From the NCBI GenBank assembly GCA_017511535.1, contig JAFWJS010000025.1, forward strand, positions 1-64,000: 64,000 nucleotides of DNA, given 5' to 3'. Positions 24,475 to 32,325 of the stretch are shown here, piece after piece. Position numbers and translations under genes: made by a program. Below the pieces are notes generated by a model that was not told where the DNA came from, searched no databases, and saw nothing but the letters and a program-made list of their open reading frames with translations. How positions within the stretch are numbered: position 1 is the stretch's first letter; each line of letters begins with the position of its first letter. This DNA comes from Eubacterium sp. Lineage in GTDB: Bacteria > Bacillota > Clostridia > Peptostreptococcales > Anaerovoracaceae.

Positions 24475-25416
24475 CTAGTCAGCTTTGCCGGCACATCCAA
24501 GTACGTCTACCAGCTTGTGACGGACGAGCTCCTTGATGTTGGCTCTTGCAGGCTTGAGATATTCTCTTGGGTCGAACTTCTCAGGGTGCTCATCAAAGAA
24601 CTTCCTGATCGTTCCTGTCATTGTAAGTCTCAGGTCTGAGTCGATGTTGATCTTGCATACTGCTGACTTGGCAGCTTCTCTCAGCTGGTCCTCAGGAACA
24701 CCGATAGCATCAGGCATAGCTCCGCCGTGCTCGTTGATCATCTGTACGTATTCCTGTGGTACTGATGATGATCCGTGAAGTACGATAGGGAATCCAGGGA
24801 GTCTCTTCTCGCACTCGTGGAGTACGTCGAATCTCAGCTGTGGCTTGGTGCCCGGCTTGAACTTGTACGCGCCGTGGCTCGTTCCGATAGCGATGGCAAG
24901 TGAATCGCAGCCTGTTCTGTCTACGAATTCTTCTACCTGCTCAGGATGTGTGTATGATGAATCCTCAGCGCTTACGTTTACGTCGTCCTCGATGCCGGCG
25001 AGCGTTCCAAGCTCTGCTTCTACTACTACGCCGTGGTCATGAGCGTATTCAACGACCTGTCTTGTGATCTCGATGTTCTCTTCAAACGGCTTGCTTGAAG
25101 CATCGATCATTACTGATGTGAATCCGCCGTCTACGCATGACTTGCATGTCTCGAAGTCCGGGCCGTGGTCAAGGTGCAGGCAGATAGGGATGTCAGGGCA
25201 GCACTCAGCTGCAGCTTCTACCAGCTTCTTCAGGTAGATAGGGTTGGCATAATTTCTTGCGCCCTTGGATACCTGCAGGATGACAGGTGCGTGCTCTTCT
25301 TCGCATGCTTCTGTGATTCCCTGTACGATCTCCATATTGTTTACATTGAAAGCTCCGATGGCATATCCGCCGTCGTATGCTTTTTTGAACATTTCAGTTG
25401 AAGTTACTAATTCCAT
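24475..25416 (-). CDS. fba: fructose-1,6-bisphosphate aldolase, class II
   Basis: Zinc-dependent cleavage of fructose-1,6-bisphosphate to dihydroxyacetone phosphate and glyceraldehyde-3-phosphate. Seen: AIGAFNVNNMEI near the N-terminus, the metal and catalytic segment CLHLDHGPD (about residues 79-87), VEAELGTLAG, GTSHGAYKF and IVLHGSSSVP. The 313-aa length is usual. The start at 25416 has a GGAG site. Together with pfp and gap it covers the central part of glycolysis. Confidence 0.96.
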   Translation of the reverse strand: MELVTSTEMFKKAYDGGYAIGAFNVNNMEIVQGITEACEEEHAPVILQVSKGARNYANPIYLKKLVEAAAECCPDIPICLHLDHGPDFETCKSCVDGGFTSVMIDASSKPFEENIEITRQVVEYAHDHGVVVEAELGTLAGIEDDVNVSAEDSSYTHPEQVEEFVDRTGCDSLAIAIGTSHGAYKFKPGTKPQLRFDVLHECEKRLPGFPIVLHGSSSVPQEYVQMINEHGGAMPDAIGVPEDQLREAAKSAVCKINIDSDLRLTMTGTIRKFFDEHPEKFDPREYLKPARANIKELVRHKLVDVLGCAGKAD

Positions 25417-25468
25417 ACGTCTTTCTCCTTCATATTATTTATATCCCCGTCTATATTTGTTCAGGATA

Positions 25469-25497
25469 ATTATATCACCATTTAAGCGCTGATACAA
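25469..25497 (-). promoter_or_regulatory. promoter for fba
   Basis: TTGTAT (25492-25497), 17-base spacer and consensus TATAAT (25469-25474) on the minus strand. The 25417-25832 interval holds only this promoter, the divergent promoter and the leader RNA described next. Confidence 0.75.
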
Positions 25498-25555
25498 TAC
25501 AGTCCGTATGTCGCTGTACCGTCTGTATATCAAAAATTCTTTATAATCAGGTATC

Positions 25556-25584
25556 TTTACAAATCAGACGATACATGATATATA
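25556..25584 (+). promoter_or_regulatory. promoter for yhdT-panF
   Basis: TTTACA (25556-25561), 17-base spacer, TGATATATA (extended -10, TATATA at 25579-25584). The predicted start near 25591 gives a leader of about 240 nt. Confidence 0.6.
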
Positions 25585-25590
25585 AATAGC

Positions 25591-25832
25591 TGGTGGACGG
25601 TATTCCGCAACGGAAACTATACCATCATATAAAGGAAGAAAGAAAAAAGAGCCGGACATTACAGGCATGTATCCCGAAGATCGGAGCATGACCAGACGAA
25701 GCAGCCGGTCAGAACACTTTCTGAAATATGAAACGTCCATCCGCAAGAACATATTTGCTCATGCGGATTTTTTAGTCCGCATGCAAATCAGAAACATGCG
25801 GTTTTTGATTATGGTTTTGAAAGGAGTCAGAA
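25591..25832 (+). promoter_or_regulatory. structured leader with competing terminator and antiterminator arms (candidate riboswitch or attenuator)
   Basis: The 5' part holds a hairpin (TTCCG/CGGAA inside GGTAT/ATACC, about 25610-25626) and a purine-rich linker. A region closed by GGAC (25654-25657) and GTCC (25735-25738) contains further short hairpins. Four arms follow: A ATCCGCA 25739-25745, B CATGCGGAT 25760-25768, C TCCGCATG 25776-25783, D CATGCGG 25795-25801. A:B is a terminator with six T; C:D is a second terminator with five T; B:C (8 bp, perfect) would exclude both. The aptamer matches no class I can name with confidence. Confidence 0.6.
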
Positions 25833-26096
25833 ATGACAAGAGAAGAAAAAGAACGTCAGATAAAGAAAGAGGCGCGCGCGACAGCGATCCTGTTCGCGAT
25901 CTGCTTCATCTGGCACGTGGGATTCGGATATCTTCTGTCCGGATCAGGGATCAAGCTGTTCGGACTGCCGCTCTGGTGGATACTGAGCACACCCGGTGTC
26001 TTTGTTGTAGCAGTAGTCGGAGTCATCTATCTGCTGAAGAAAGTATTCGTGAACTTCAGCCTCGACGACGACGATGAGACCGGAAAGGAGGCATAG
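25833..26096 (+). CDS. YhdT-family small membrane subunit (DUF997)
   Basis: 87 aa, two hydrophobic segments (about residues 19-40 and 52-70) with basic N-terminus and acidic C-terminus. The sequence IWHVGFGYL and the position immediately before a sodium:solute symporter match the YhdT/DUF997 family, commonly the small partner of PanF. AAAGGAG precedes the start. One base separates its stop from the panF start, so expression is coupled. Its precise role in transport is not established. Confidence 0.85.
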   Translation: MTREEKERQIKKEARATAILFAICFIWHVGFGYLLSGSGIKLFGLPLWWILSTPGVFVVAVVGVIYLLKKVFVNFSLDDDDETGKEA

Positions 26097-26097
26097 T

Positions 26098-27642
26098 ATG
26101 AACGCAAATCAGATCACGATCCTGGCGATACTTATCGCTTATATGGCGGCCAATGCTGTTATCGGCGTATGGATGAGCCATGTTTCCGCACAGGAGAACG
26201 CGTCGAGCGGATTCCTGCAGAACTATTTCGTGGGCGGACGTACGATGGGCGGCGTCGTGCTTGCCATGACTATCGTAGCCACATACACGAGCGCAAGCTC
26301 TTTCCTCGGAGGTCCGGGCCTCGCGGCAAGCTGGGGACTCACTCAGTCGTGGGTCGCGGCTGTCCAGATAGGCACCGCGTTCCTCACTCTTGGTATCATA
26401 GGCAAGAAGCTCGGTATCATCTCACGCCGTATCAAAGCTGTAACGATATCAGACTACCTGAAGGCAAGATACAAATCTCCTGCAGTAGTCATCCTCGCAA
26501 GCATAATGCTCGTGATATTCTTCATAACGCAGATGATCGCTCAGTTCAAGGGCGGCGCCACGCTGATCCAGACCGTAACAGGCCTTCCGTATATCAGCGC
26601 GCTGATGCTGTTCTCTGCTATCGTCATCATCTATACAGCGTTCGGAGGCTTCAAGGCGGTAGTCATCACTGATACGATCCAGGGCTTCATAATGGCCTGC
26701 GGAACTTTCCTGCTGCTGTTCTTCGTGATACGCGCAGGCGGCGGTATGGACAGCATAATCGAATTCAACACAGCGAACAACCCGGGATGGGATCTTCTCG
26801 GAAAAGGTGAGTTCGGAGCTGAGATACCCGCGCTTCGCCCGGGCACACTGCTTTCATACTGGGTGCTCGTAGGCGTCGGAGTCCTCGGACTTCCACAGAC
26901 AGCAGTAAGAAGCATGGGATTCAAAGATACTGAATCTCTGCATAAAGCCATGATCTACGGTACTGTCGTAGTCGGTATACTGATGATCGGGATGCACCTT
27001 GCAGGCGCTCTCGCCTTCCCTCTGGTCGGTGAAGAACAGCTCGCCAACACAGACTCTGTCATCCCTTACGTAGTGCATAAATACATGCCGACATGGGCTG
27101 CCGGCCTGTTCCTCGCGGCGCCGCTCGCGGCTGTGATGTCAACAGTCGATTCGCTTCTGATCCTGGCTTCAGCCACTATCCTGAAGGACCTGTATGTCAC
27201 ATACTTCGCACAGAAGAATGTCGTAGCAGCTGTACGCGCGGATCAGGACGAGAACAAAGAAGTATCAGACGCAACGGAGAAAAAGATCAAATACGGTTCT
27301 TTCGCTCTGACCACCGCTCTCGGGCTCATCGTTTTCGCACTCGCCATGAATCCGCCTTCGATCCTCGTATGGATCAACCTGTTCGCCATGGGCGGACTCG
27401 AGGCCACATTCTTCTGGCCTCTTATCGGCGGACTTTACTGGAAGCGCGGCAATGCCGCAGCCTGTATAGCGTCGATCATATGCGGCGTAGGTACATTCGT
27501 GTTCTTCAACCAGAATAAGATAGCTCCGTTCGGTATCCATGAGATCGTACTCGGTCTCATAGCAGGAGGTCTTGCATACTTCATCGTAGGTATGATGAAC
27601 AAAAAAGACCTTGACCCGGACGTCCTGGAAAACTGTTTCTAG
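26098..27642 (+). CDS. panF: sodium/pantothenate symporter-like protein (SSS family)
   Basis: Sodium:solute symporter of about 514 aa with roughly 12-13 hydrophobic segments. Seen: YFVGGRTMGG, TYTSASSFLGGPG near the N-terminus (sodium-site region) and YTAFGGFKAVVITD. The nearest familiar assignment is pantothenate (PanF), supported by the adjacent yhdT gene; another carboxylate cannot be excluded. The open frame starts at 26074, but the ATG at 26098 has a perfect AAAGGAGG upstream and follows the yhdT stop. Expression is probably controlled by the upstream leader. Confidence 0.85.
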   Translation: MNANQITILAILIAYMAANAVIGVWMSHVSAQENASSGFLQNYFVGGRTMGGVVLAMTIVATYTSASSFLGGPGLAASWGLTQSWVAAVQIGTAFLTLGIIGKKLGIISRRIKAVTISDYLKARYKSPAVVILASIMLVIFFITQMIAQFKGGATLIQTVTGLPYISALMLFSAIVIIYTAFGGFKAVVITDTIQGFIMACGTFLLLFFVIRAGGGMDSIIEFNTANNPGWDLLGKGEFGAEIPALRPGTLLSYWVLVGVGVLGLPQTAVRSMGFKDTESLHKAMIYGTVVVGILMIGMHLAGALAFPLVGEEQLANTDSVIPYVVHKYMPTWAAGLFLAAPLAAVMSTVDSLLILASATILKDLYVTYFAQKNVVAAVRADQDENKEVSDATEKKIKYGSFALTTALGLIVFALAMNPPSILVWINLFAMGGLEATFFWPLIGGLYWKRGNAAACIASIICGVGTFVFFNQNKIAPFGIHEIVLGLIAGGLAYFIVGMMNKKDLDPDVLENCF

Positions 27643-27657
27643 CAGATGATATAATAT

Positions 27658-27688
27658 GGCTGGATGTAAAATGCATCCAGCCTTTTTC
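27658..27688 (+). terminator. terminator of yhdT-panF
   Basis: GGCTGGATG/CATCCAGCC stem (27658-27666 with 27674-27682) followed by five T. Confidence 0.92.
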
Positions 27689-27713
27689 TTTATAAATCAA
27701 CAGGAGATCACCT

Positions 27714-28676
27714 ATGAGCAATGAAGAATTTGATCCTGAAGTTTATGAATTCTATAAGGCTGCGCTGAAAGGTCCCGGCTTTGACGCGCCTTTCACTGTC
27801 AACGACATAAACTGGCTGAGGGAAGATGAGGTAAAGCGTCACGCCGCGAACACAGATCCGTATGAAGTATTACAGACGTATGAAAAGTTCATACCGCGTG
27901 ACGATGCGGATCCGCTCATGGTCAGGATATATATCCCCGACGGCGTGAAAAGAAAAGAGAAGTCCGCGCCGGTAATACTGTACTTCCACGGCGGCGGCTT
28001 CGTAATGGGCTGCGTGGAAGACCACGATCCGCTTTGCGGAAAGCTTGCTGATTCCTGCGGTGCAGTGGTCATATCTGTAGAATACAGGCTGGCTCCCGAG
28101 TACCCGTTCCCGGCGTGCATCGACGATGCGGTCTGTGCGGCGAACTGGGCATATGAGCATGCCGCTGATTTTGGCGGCGACCGTGAAAAGCTTATGGCAG
28201 GAGGAGACAGCTCAGGCGCCAATATATGCGCAGCACTGGCTTTGCTCGCGAAAGAAGGCAAAGCTCCGGAGCTGTCATATCTGATTTTGTTCTATGGAGT
28301 CTATGGAAGTGTGGACCTTAAGGAGTCAGAGTCCGCGAAAAAATACGGCCAGGGGGGCTTTGTTCTCCCTGTAAACGCGATGAATGAGATGATGAAGATA
28401 TACACTGCGGACGGCGCAGACCCCGACGACATAAGGCTGAACCCGGGAAGAGCGGAAGACCTTACAGGCTTCCCGCCGTCATTGATAGTAACGGCCGAGT
28501 TCGACACACTCAGAAGCGACAGCGAAGAATTCGCGAAGCGCCTCAGGAACGCGGGAAACGACGTCGAATATATAATGATGGATGGAATGATGCACGGCTT
28601 CATACTGTACTGGCAGAGATTCCACCGCGCGAAGGAACTGATCGAGGAGATCGGTGACAAAGTAAAAGCTCTATAA
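27714..28676 (+). CDS. alpha/beta hydrolase, acetyl-esterase/HSL type
   Basis: 320-aa serine hydrolase of the hormone-sensitive-lipase group. The oxyanion motif FHGGGFVMG, the nucleophile elbow GGDSSGAN, the acid region TAEFDTLRSDSEEFAKRL and the histidine in DGMMHGF are all present. No signal peptide is seen, so it acts in the cytoplasm. An AGGAG site precedes the ATG. The substrate is likely a short-chain ester but is not determinable. It is followed after 17 bases by the EutP-like gene on the same strand. Confidence 0.9.
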   Translation: MSNEEFDPEVYEFYKAALKGPGFDAPFTVNDINWLREDEVKRHAANTDPYEVLQTYEKFIPRDDADPLMVRIYIPDGVKRKEKSAPVILYFHGGGFVMGCVEDHDPLCGKLADSCGAVVISVEYRLAPEYPFPACIDDAVCAANWAYEHAADFGGDREKLMAGGDSSGANICAALALLAKEGKAPELSYLILFYGVYGSVDLKESESAKKYGQGGFVLPVNAMNEMMKIYTADGADPDDIRLNPGRAEDLTGFPPSLIVTAEFDTLRSDSEEFAKRLRNAGNDVEYIMMDGMMHGFILYWQRFHRAKELIEEIGDKVKAL

Positions 28677-28693
28677 TCCAGGCTGATCAAAAT

Positions 28694-29182
28694 ATGAGAA
28701 AATTATTTTTATACGGAAGAAGTGAGGCCGGCAAAACGAGCCTGACCCAGGCGCTGAAAGGTGAAGCGCTGCATTACCATAAAACTCAATACAACAATTC
28801 CTGGGATATAACTATCGACACTCCGGGGGAGTATATTGAAACGAAGAAGATCTCCCACGCCCTTGCTTCCATTTCATTTGATTCTGATATAATCGGCATT
28901 CTGTGCGCGGCAAACGAGCCGTACAATCTGTTCAGTCCCGGCGAGATCGTCTGGACGTCGCGCCCGTTCATCGGTATCATCACCAAGATAGATCTCCCGA
29001 ACGCCAATGTGCCCATGGTCATGCAGTGGATGCAGGAAGCCGGGTGTCAGAGGGTCTTTGCTGTCAGCAATGTGACGGGTGAAGGGATAGATGAGCTCAG
29101 AGACTACCTTCTGCAGATCCCTGAGCGCCGCACTCTTGAACAGGCAAAGTCAGACCAGCAGTCAGGCAGAAGCTCTTACTGA
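28694..29182 (+). CDS. eutP: EutP/PduV-family small GTPase (copy 1)
   Basis: 162-aa Ras-like P-loop GTPase associated with bacterial microcompartments. G1 GRSEAGKTS, G3 DTPGE, G4 TKID and the preceding ITKIDLPNANVPMVM region are clear. It is very similar by eye (about 60%) to the second copy at 31326-31817, which lies beside EutS-like shell genes. Here the neighbours are an esterase and, convergent, an RNA methyltransferase. The ribosome-binding site is weak. Known relatives act with ethanolamine or propanediol compartments; the biochemical role remains unclear. Confidence 0.88.
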   Translation: MRKLFLYGRSEAGKTSLTQALKGEALHYHKTQYNNSWDITIDTPGEYIETKKISHALASISFDSDIIGILCAANEPYNLFSPGEIVWTSRPFIGIITKIDLPNANVPMVMQWMQEAGCQRVFAVSNVTGEGIDELRDYLLQIPERRTLEQAKSDQQSGRSSY

Positions 29183-29227
29183 AGATCTGCTGCCTCGTCA
29201 TCTGTGCTCTTAGAGCCATATATGCAT

Positions 29228-30358
29228 CTACTTCATTCCGTGGAACTGATAGTAACACACTTCAATGTTCCCGTTATACAGCTTACGTCTTCGGTCGGCG
29301 CGTCTGCCGGCCGTTTTTTCTTCTGTCTTTTTGTCCGGCGTTATCAGGAACACTGACCAGTCAGGGCGCCTCTTCATGAACCTCGCGACCGCGGCGAACA
29401 CCTCGTCTTTCTGCTCCTGATCTCCGATACGCTCGCCATACACAGGATTGCTGATGATTATACCGTGGTCCGGCATCTTTACCGGATCGCCAAGCGCGTA
29501 TTTTATGTCTGTCGTTACGAATTTTATCGTATCAGCGACTCCGGCAGCTTTTGCGTTCTTTCTTGCGGCACTGATCGCTGCGGGGTCGATATCAGACGCT
29601 TCGATCGCCATTATCCGGTCGTCAGCCGCTTCTTTCGCGCGCCTGCGCTCGTCCTCCCATATCTCTTCCGGTATGAGGTCCCACTTCTCACACGCAAACG
29701 TACGCTTCAGTCCGGGCGCGATATTCCTGCCGATCAAAGCCGCTTCGATCGGTATGGTCCCGGACCCGCAGCATGGGTCCAGAAGCACCCTTCCGCTGTT
29801 CCAGAACGAAAGCTCGACCATCGCGGCGGCGAGCGTTTCCTTGAGCGGAGCCGCTACCGGCGCGATCCTGTAGCCTCTCTTGTGAAGTCCTTCTCCTGAT
29901 GTATCTACCGTTATCGTCGCTCTGTCCTTGAGGAGAGTGACCTTTACAGTATATTCAGCCCCGGTCTCAGGGAACCTTTCCATTCCGTATTCTTCGGCAA
30001 GGCGGTCCACTATCGCCTTTTTTACGGTCTTCTGATTGTTCGGCTCGCTCCTGAGCCTGGACTTGACGGTAGAACAGTTCACCGCGAACTTTCCGTCAGG
30101 CGGTATGAGCTCTTCCCATGCGATCCCTTTCACCTGCTGGAACAGTTCTTCAGATTCCTCTGCCCTGAACTCCGCCATTTTTATCAGTACTCTGTCAGCC
30201 GCGCGGAGCCAGAGATTTGCCCTGACTATCGCTCTCACGTCACCGGAAAAAGTGACCTTGCCGTCTTCGGTCCTGATCACTTTATATCCAAGCTGTTCGA
30301 TCTCACGGCGCACCACAGCCTCAAGTCCGAACGTCGCCGTCGCTATCAGTTCATACAT
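29228..30358 (-). CDS. THUMP-domain class I RNA methyltransferase (RlmL/RlmN2-like)
   Basis: 376 aa. The N-terminal half has a ferredoxin-like plus THUMP region (residues about 1-160). The C-terminal half is a UPF0020-type SAM domain with LLDPCCGSGTIPIEAAL (motif I, about residue 190). The catalytic motif IV reads NPVYGERIG; the usual form is NPPYGERL, so a proline is replaced by valine. It probably methylates a guanine N2 in 23S rRNA or tRNA, as relatives do; the exact target is uncertain. It follows map, separated by a terminator-like hairpin. Confidence 0.85.
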   Translation of the reverse strand: MYELIATATFGLEAVVRREIEQLGYKVIRTEDGKVTFSGDVRAIVRANLWLRAADRVLIKMAEFRAEESEELFQQVKGIAWEELIPPDGKFAVNCSTVKSRLRSEPNNQKTVKKAIVDRLAEEYGMERFPETGAEYTVKVTLLKDRATITVDTSGEGLHKRGYRIAPVAAPLKETLAAAMVELSFWNSGRVLLDPCCGSGTIPIEAALIGRNIAPGLKRTFACEKWDLIPEEIWEDERRRAKEAADDRIMAIEASDIDPAAISAARKNAKAAGVADTIKFVTTDIKYALGDPVKMPDHGIIISNPVYGERIGDQEQKDEVFAAVARFMKRRPDWSVFLITPDKKTEEKTAGRRADRRRKLYNGNIEVCYYQFHGMK

Positions 30359-30367
30359 TTATCCACC

Positions 30368-30424
30368 ATAAAAGGCGCCATCGCTTATGCTCCGGATCAT
30401 GCCGGGGCACAGCCGGCGCCTCTC
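30368..30424 (-). terminator. probable terminator after map
   Basis: An AGGCGCC/GGCGCCT outer stem encloses a GC-rich region with further pairing and is followed on the minus strand by TTTT. The loop is long, so this is a moderate call. Confidence 0.5.
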
Positions 30425-30430
30425 CTGTAA

Positions 30431-31306
30431 TTACCAGCTTATCACTTCGTGCCCGTCTTCAGTTACGAGGACCTGTATCTCCCACTGCGCGGACGGCTTG
30501 CCGTCCTGAGTGTAGACTTCCCAGCCGTTGTCCTCATCGATGAAAATATCCTTGCGGCCCATGTTGATCATAGGCTCTATCGTAAACATCAGGCCCGGCA
30601 CAAGAAGCATGTCCGTCCCCGGTTCTCCTATATATCCGACAAAAGGATCCTCGTGGAATTCAATACCGACTCCATGTCCGCCGAATTCTTCAACTACTCT
30701 GTAGCCGTTCGCAAGAGCATGCTCTTCTACCGCGTGTGACATGTCGCCCATGAATCCCCAAGGCCTTACCTGCTGAAGTCCGAGCTCAACGCACTCTTTG
30801 GTCACATCAACAAGCTTCCTCTTCTCCGGGCTGACGTCGCCGATGCAGTACATTCTCGACGAATCCGAGTAGTACCCGTTCAGTATCGTAGAGCAGTCGC
30901 AGTTGATGATGTCGCCTGACTTCAGGATATAATCCTCTCTCGGATAGCCGTGGCACACCTGATCGTTTACGGATGTGCAGACGCTGTACGGGAATCCCTC
31001 ATAGTTGAGTGGCGCAGGGATGCCTCCCATCTTCTCTGTGACTTCGTTTACCAGATCGTCTATCTCGGAAAGGCGCATGCCTTCGTGGATCTTCTCTGTG
31101 ATCTCGTCGAGGACCGTGATATTGATGTGGGCGCTCTTTTTGATCATTTCCACTTCATCGGGAGTTTTCAGCATGTCATGTCTCGGCACGATATGGCCTT
31201 CGCTCTCGATCTGGCGTATCCTCTGATCAAAATCATAATGGCACTTCTTGTACTTTCTGCCGCTCCCGCACCAGCACGGATCGTTTCTTCCAATTTTCTC
31301 TTCCAA
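30431..31306 (-). CDS. map: methionine aminopeptidase type I with N-terminal SEC-C zinc motif
   Basis: Removes the initiator methionine from nascent proteins. Residues about 5-24 form a SEC-C motif (GRNDPCWCGSGRKYKKCH), a zinc-binding element linked to ribosome association. The catalytic domain carries the five metal ligands in INCDCSTILNGYYSD, GHGVGIEFHE, FTIEPMIN and WEIQVLVTEDG. The length of 291 aa equals a type I enzyme plus the SEC-C extension. The start at 31306 is the natural one because it includes the whole motif. Confidence 0.95.
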   Translation of the reverse strand: MEEKIGRNDPCWCGSGRKYKKCHYDFDQRIRQIESEGHIVPRHDMLKTPDEVEMIKKSAHINITVLDEITEKIHEGMRLSEIDDLVNEVTEKMGGIPAPLNYEGFPYSVCTSVNDQVCHGYPREDYILKSGDIINCDCSTILNGYYSDSSRMYCIGDVSPEKRKLVDVTKECVELGLQQVRPWGFMGDMSHAVEEHALANGYRVVEEFGGHGVGIEFHEDPFVGYIGEPGTDMLLVPGLMFTIEPMINMGRKDIFIDEDNGWEVYTQDGKPSAQWEIQVLVTEDGHEVISW

Positions 31307-31325
31307 AATCTGTCTCCTTCTTGTC

Positions 31326-31817
31326 CTATGCCCAGTCTTTCAGGCCCTTTTTCTGGTTTTCCTTTACTTCTTCTATCGACAGCTTATCTGAGTATTCACA
31401 CAGATAATCGATGATATCCTGTACGCCTTCTCCTGTATTATTGTTCACGCAGAATACGCGCTCGCAGCCTGCCTGCTCAAGCCACATCCTTACCATAGGG
31501 ATGTTCGCTCCCGGGACGTCTATCTTAGTGATGATCCCGATCAGAGGTCTCGTCGTAACGCCGATGCATGCCGGCGGGAACAGATTGAACGGTTCGTCTG
31601 CCGCGACCAGAAGGCCGATTATGTCTGCGTCGAAGGATACCGCGCCGAGATCATATCCAAGCTTTTTATTCTCCGCGGCTTCCCCCGGCGTGTCTATCGT
31701 GATGTCCCAGGTGTTAATATACTGTGTTTTCCAGTAATGCAGCTTCTCGCCCTTCATCGCCTGCGTGAGCGATGTCTTTCCGGCTTCTGATCTTCCGCAT
31801 AAAAATAGTTTCTTCAT
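31326..31817 (-). CDS. eutP: EutP/PduV-family small GTPase (copy 2)
   Basis: 163 aa with G1 GRSEAGKTS, G3 DTPGE and G4 TKID in the same positions as the copy at 28694. It follows the two EutS-like shell protein genes, separated from them by a terminator, and precedes map by about 20 bases. The association with shell genes supports the microcompartment link. In the ethanolamine system EutP is reported as a GTPase or acetate kinase-like protein; which applies here is unknown. Confidence 0.9.
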   Translation of the reverse strand: MKKLFLCGRSEAGKTSLTQAMKGEKLHYWKTQYINTWDITIDTPGEAAENKKLGYDLGAVSFDADIIGLLVAADEPFNLFPPACIGVTTRPLIGIITKIDVPGANIPMVRMWLEQAGCERVFCVNNNTGEGVQDIIDYLCEYSDKLSIEEVKENQKKGLKDWA

Positions 31818-31831
31818 ATTTCACTGTTGTC

Positions 31832-31861
31832 ACAAAAAAAGCCGGGAACAAATCCCGGCTG
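31832..31861 (-). terminator. terminator between the shell genes and eutP
   Basis: AGCCGGGA/TCCCGGCT stem (31840-31847 with 31853-31860) followed on the minus strand by seven T. It would make eutP a readthrough or separately started gene. Confidence 0.9.
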
Positions 31862-31865
31862 AATA

Positions 31866-32321
31866 TCATCTCCACTGCTCTGTGATCTCGCACACAGGAT
31901 AATGCAGCTCTTCTCCGAAATATCTGACTATCTCGTAAACAGCCGATTTGATATCCTCACGCTCACCCAGCAGGATAAGGGATCCGCAGAAACGATCCAT
32001 GAAACCGATCTCCACGTTGCCCATCTTTGCTGCTATATCTGCTCCGATGACTACCGACTCCCACGGGCACATATGCATGATCCCAAGCGCTTTTCCTCTT
32101 GGATCTTCACCCTGGTGTAAGCCGATATCAAGTGCCATATTCTTGTATACAGGATACTGGGACACACCGATTATATGTGCCAGTGTGATTTCTTTTCCCG
32201 GTATCGTTACACGTGTGATACGTACCTGACCGCCCTGTGCACGTTCATACGCATCTCTGTATATTTCATCTAATATGGCCTGACCTTCAGCAGTAAGCTT
32301 TCCGCCTCTGTCGCCGTACAT
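31866..32321 (-). CDS. EutS-like microcompartment shell protein B, with N-terminal helix
   Basis: 151 aa. The BMC domain matches the EutS/PduU circularly permuted form: QVRITRVTIPGKEITLAHII, then IGADIAAKMGNVEIGFMDRF and LILLGEREDIKSAVYEIVRYF. It is about 35 residues longer at the N-terminus than EutS. The extra part (LTAEGQAILDEIYRDAYER) looks like an amphipathic helix, reminiscent of encapsulation peptides on cargo proteins. It lies four bases after the paralogue. The Shine-Dalgarno is weak. Confidence 0.88.
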   Translation of the reverse strand: MYGDRGGKLTAEGQAILDEIYRDAYERAQGGQVRITRVTIPGKEITLAHIIGVSQYPVYKNMALDIGLHQGEDPRGKALGIMHMCPWESVVIGADIAAKMGNVEIGFMDRFCGSLILLGEREDIKSAVYEIVRYFGEELHYPVCEITEQWR

Positions 32322-32325
32322 AGAA

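Noticed and set aside
25591..25806. Assignment of the yhdT-panF leader to a known class (NiCo, T-box, pan motif)
   Set aside because: ACAGGCA and GAGCA segments recalled a metal riboswitch, but the helices could not be drawn to fit; no T-box sequence (GGTGG-ACC core) is present in the right place. Left unassigned.
27645..27656. TGATATAAT extended -10 after panF as a promoter for the esterase gene
   Set aside because: It lies just before a strong terminator, so a transcript from it would be stopped at once; likely chance.
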